5,613 bases of DNA from the NCBI GenBank assembly GCA_905215225.1, contig CAJMPM010000110.1:1-5613 (forward strand), given 5' to 3'. This DNA comes from an uncultured bacterium. Lineage in GTDB: Bacteria; Actinomycetota; Coriobacteriia; Coriobacteriales; Coriobacteriaceae. This document shows positions 4,953 to 5,613 of this stretch, piece by piece. The notes beneath the pieces were generated by a model. It made no database searches and was not told where the DNA came from. It saw nothing but the letters and a program-made list of their open reading frames with translations. The translations under genes and the position numbers were made by a program. Numbering within the stretch: position 1 is the stretch's first letter; each line of letters begins with the position of its first letter.

Positions 4953-5613
4953 CTTGCTGGTAGGGACGATCCGTCTGGAACGTCAGTTTGAGCGACCGCA
5001 TCGCCTCTACCAGCACAAAGCCGGCGATGGCAACCGTGATCACTACGTCGAGCGGCGTGTTCACAAACCACAGCAGGCCCATGAGGTACGACCCGGCATT
5101 AAAGGCAAAGTGCAGCAGAATCGTGTAGCGGAGCTTTCCGGTCGTCACGAGCACCCAGCCAAAGATGAGGCCGGCGGCACCCGCGTAGCAACCCTGCACC
5201 CAATTCATGTGCATAAAACCGAAGATTGCCGCCTGCAGCACAATCGCCGCGGCGATACCCCACGTACTTGGGGCCGCCCAGGGCACCATGGCGCCGTTCT
5301 GCGCGCTCGCACGACGCGGGCGCTTCCAAAGTGGGCGGCACTGCGGATTAAACGCTCGGAGCGAAAACTCAAAAATAATGCCGCGCACCAGCAGCTCTTC
5401 ACAAAATGGGGCGCCGAGCACCGTAGTCAGGACGGCGAGATAGCTGGTGTCGCCCATACCTGTTTCCTCGACAAGCTCGCTGTAGTCGGCCGCGGCGTCG
5501 GGCAACAGCGACAGCACGGCGTCGGTCACGTAGCCAACGACCACCTGCAGGGCAAGGCCAATCACGACAACGCAAGCGATGCGCTTCCATGCAGCACTTG
5601 CTCCCCCGCCGTG
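4948..5613 (-). CDS. CPBP-family intramembrane metalloprotease, C-terminal part
   Basis: A membrane protein of the CPBP (CAAX protease / bacteriocin-processing, Abi) family. The visible 221 residues are open to the right edge, so the true start lies outside; a GTG at 5563-5565 is in frame, but the open frame continues upstream of it with a basic-then-hydrophobic run that looks like real protein. The three family motifs are present, numbered within the visible part: EELLVR (Glu72, Glu73, Arg77), FGFMH (Phe131, His135) and HFAFN (His168, Asn172). Glu and His residues of these motifs form the metal/catalytic site in the family. Hydrophobic segments lie near 15-37, 57-70, 117-136, 141-157, 165-183 and 189-205. 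A basic insert of some 20 extra residues separates motifs 1 and 2. The substrate is unknown; members process prenylated proteins, act in bacteriocin self-immunity or serve as protein scaffolds. The stop codon lies in palindromic repeat copy 3. Confidence 0.9.
   Translation of the reverse strand, partial: HGGGASAAWKRIACVVVIGLALQVVVGYVTDAVLSLLPDAAADYSELVEETGMGDTSYLAVLTTVLGAPFCEELLVRGIIFEFSLRAFNPQCRPLWKRPRRASAQNGAMVPWAAPSTWGIAAAIVLQAAIFGFMHMNWVQGCYAGAAGLIFGWVLVTTGKLRYTILLHFAFNAGSYLMGLLWFVNTPLDVVITVAIAGFVLVEAMRSLKLTFQTDRPYQQA

Noticed and set aside
4835..5071. Minus-strand frame reading through the palindromes, giving repeated GKTRL peptides
   Set aside because: The repeated peptide only reflects the DNA repeat, and the frame overlaps the protease gene without a ribosome site or known domain.

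Overview
The window looks like a chromosomal segment of a high-GC anaerobic gut actinobacterium, most plausibly Collinsella or a close Coriobacteriia relative. That assignment is an inference from base composition (parts of the ygiQ gene are about two thirds GC) and from gene content; no rRNA or other taxonomic marker is present. There are five protein-coding genes, two of them cut by the window edges. No RNA gene, insertion sequence, phage gene or CRISPR array was seen.

Layout. (1) 1-552, minus strand: the N-terminal 184 residues of a FucO-type lactaldehyde reductase, preceded by a leader with a GC-rich hairpin and a LacI/GalR-like operator near 652-667. (2) 553-962: an AT-rich intergenic stretch without a convincing gene. 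(3) 963-1502, plus strand: a 179-residue protein of about 44% GC whose C-terminal half resembles LURP-one-related (tubby-like) proteins. (4) 1507-1628: a 26-bp hairpin and a classic intrinsic terminator, both oriented to stop minus-strand transcription. (5) 1680-2396, minus strand: a 238-residue DUF1275/YoaK-type membrane protein. (6) 2397-2649: a divergent regulatory region with a perfect 12-bp inverted repeat next to a TACAAT hexamer. (7) 2650-4791, plus strand: a YgiQ-family radical SAM protein of 713 residues. (8) 4792-4952: three tandem palindromes 40-41 bp apart. (9) 4948-5613, minus strand: the C-terminal 221 residues of a CPBP-family intramembrane protease; its stop codon lies inside the third palindrome.

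The genes do not form one pathway. FucO points to fucose or rhamnose fermentation to 1,2-propanediol, and the rest are housekeeping or poorly characterised genes in single-gene units. Neighbouring genes alternate in strand (minus, plus, minus, plus, minus), so each has its own control and termination signals, and these signals are the most unusual part of the window. I found no evidence for a new multi-gene system. The best leads are the tandem palindromes, the 26-bp hairpin, the AT-rich LURP-one-like gene and the second cysteine cluster of the YgiQ protein.
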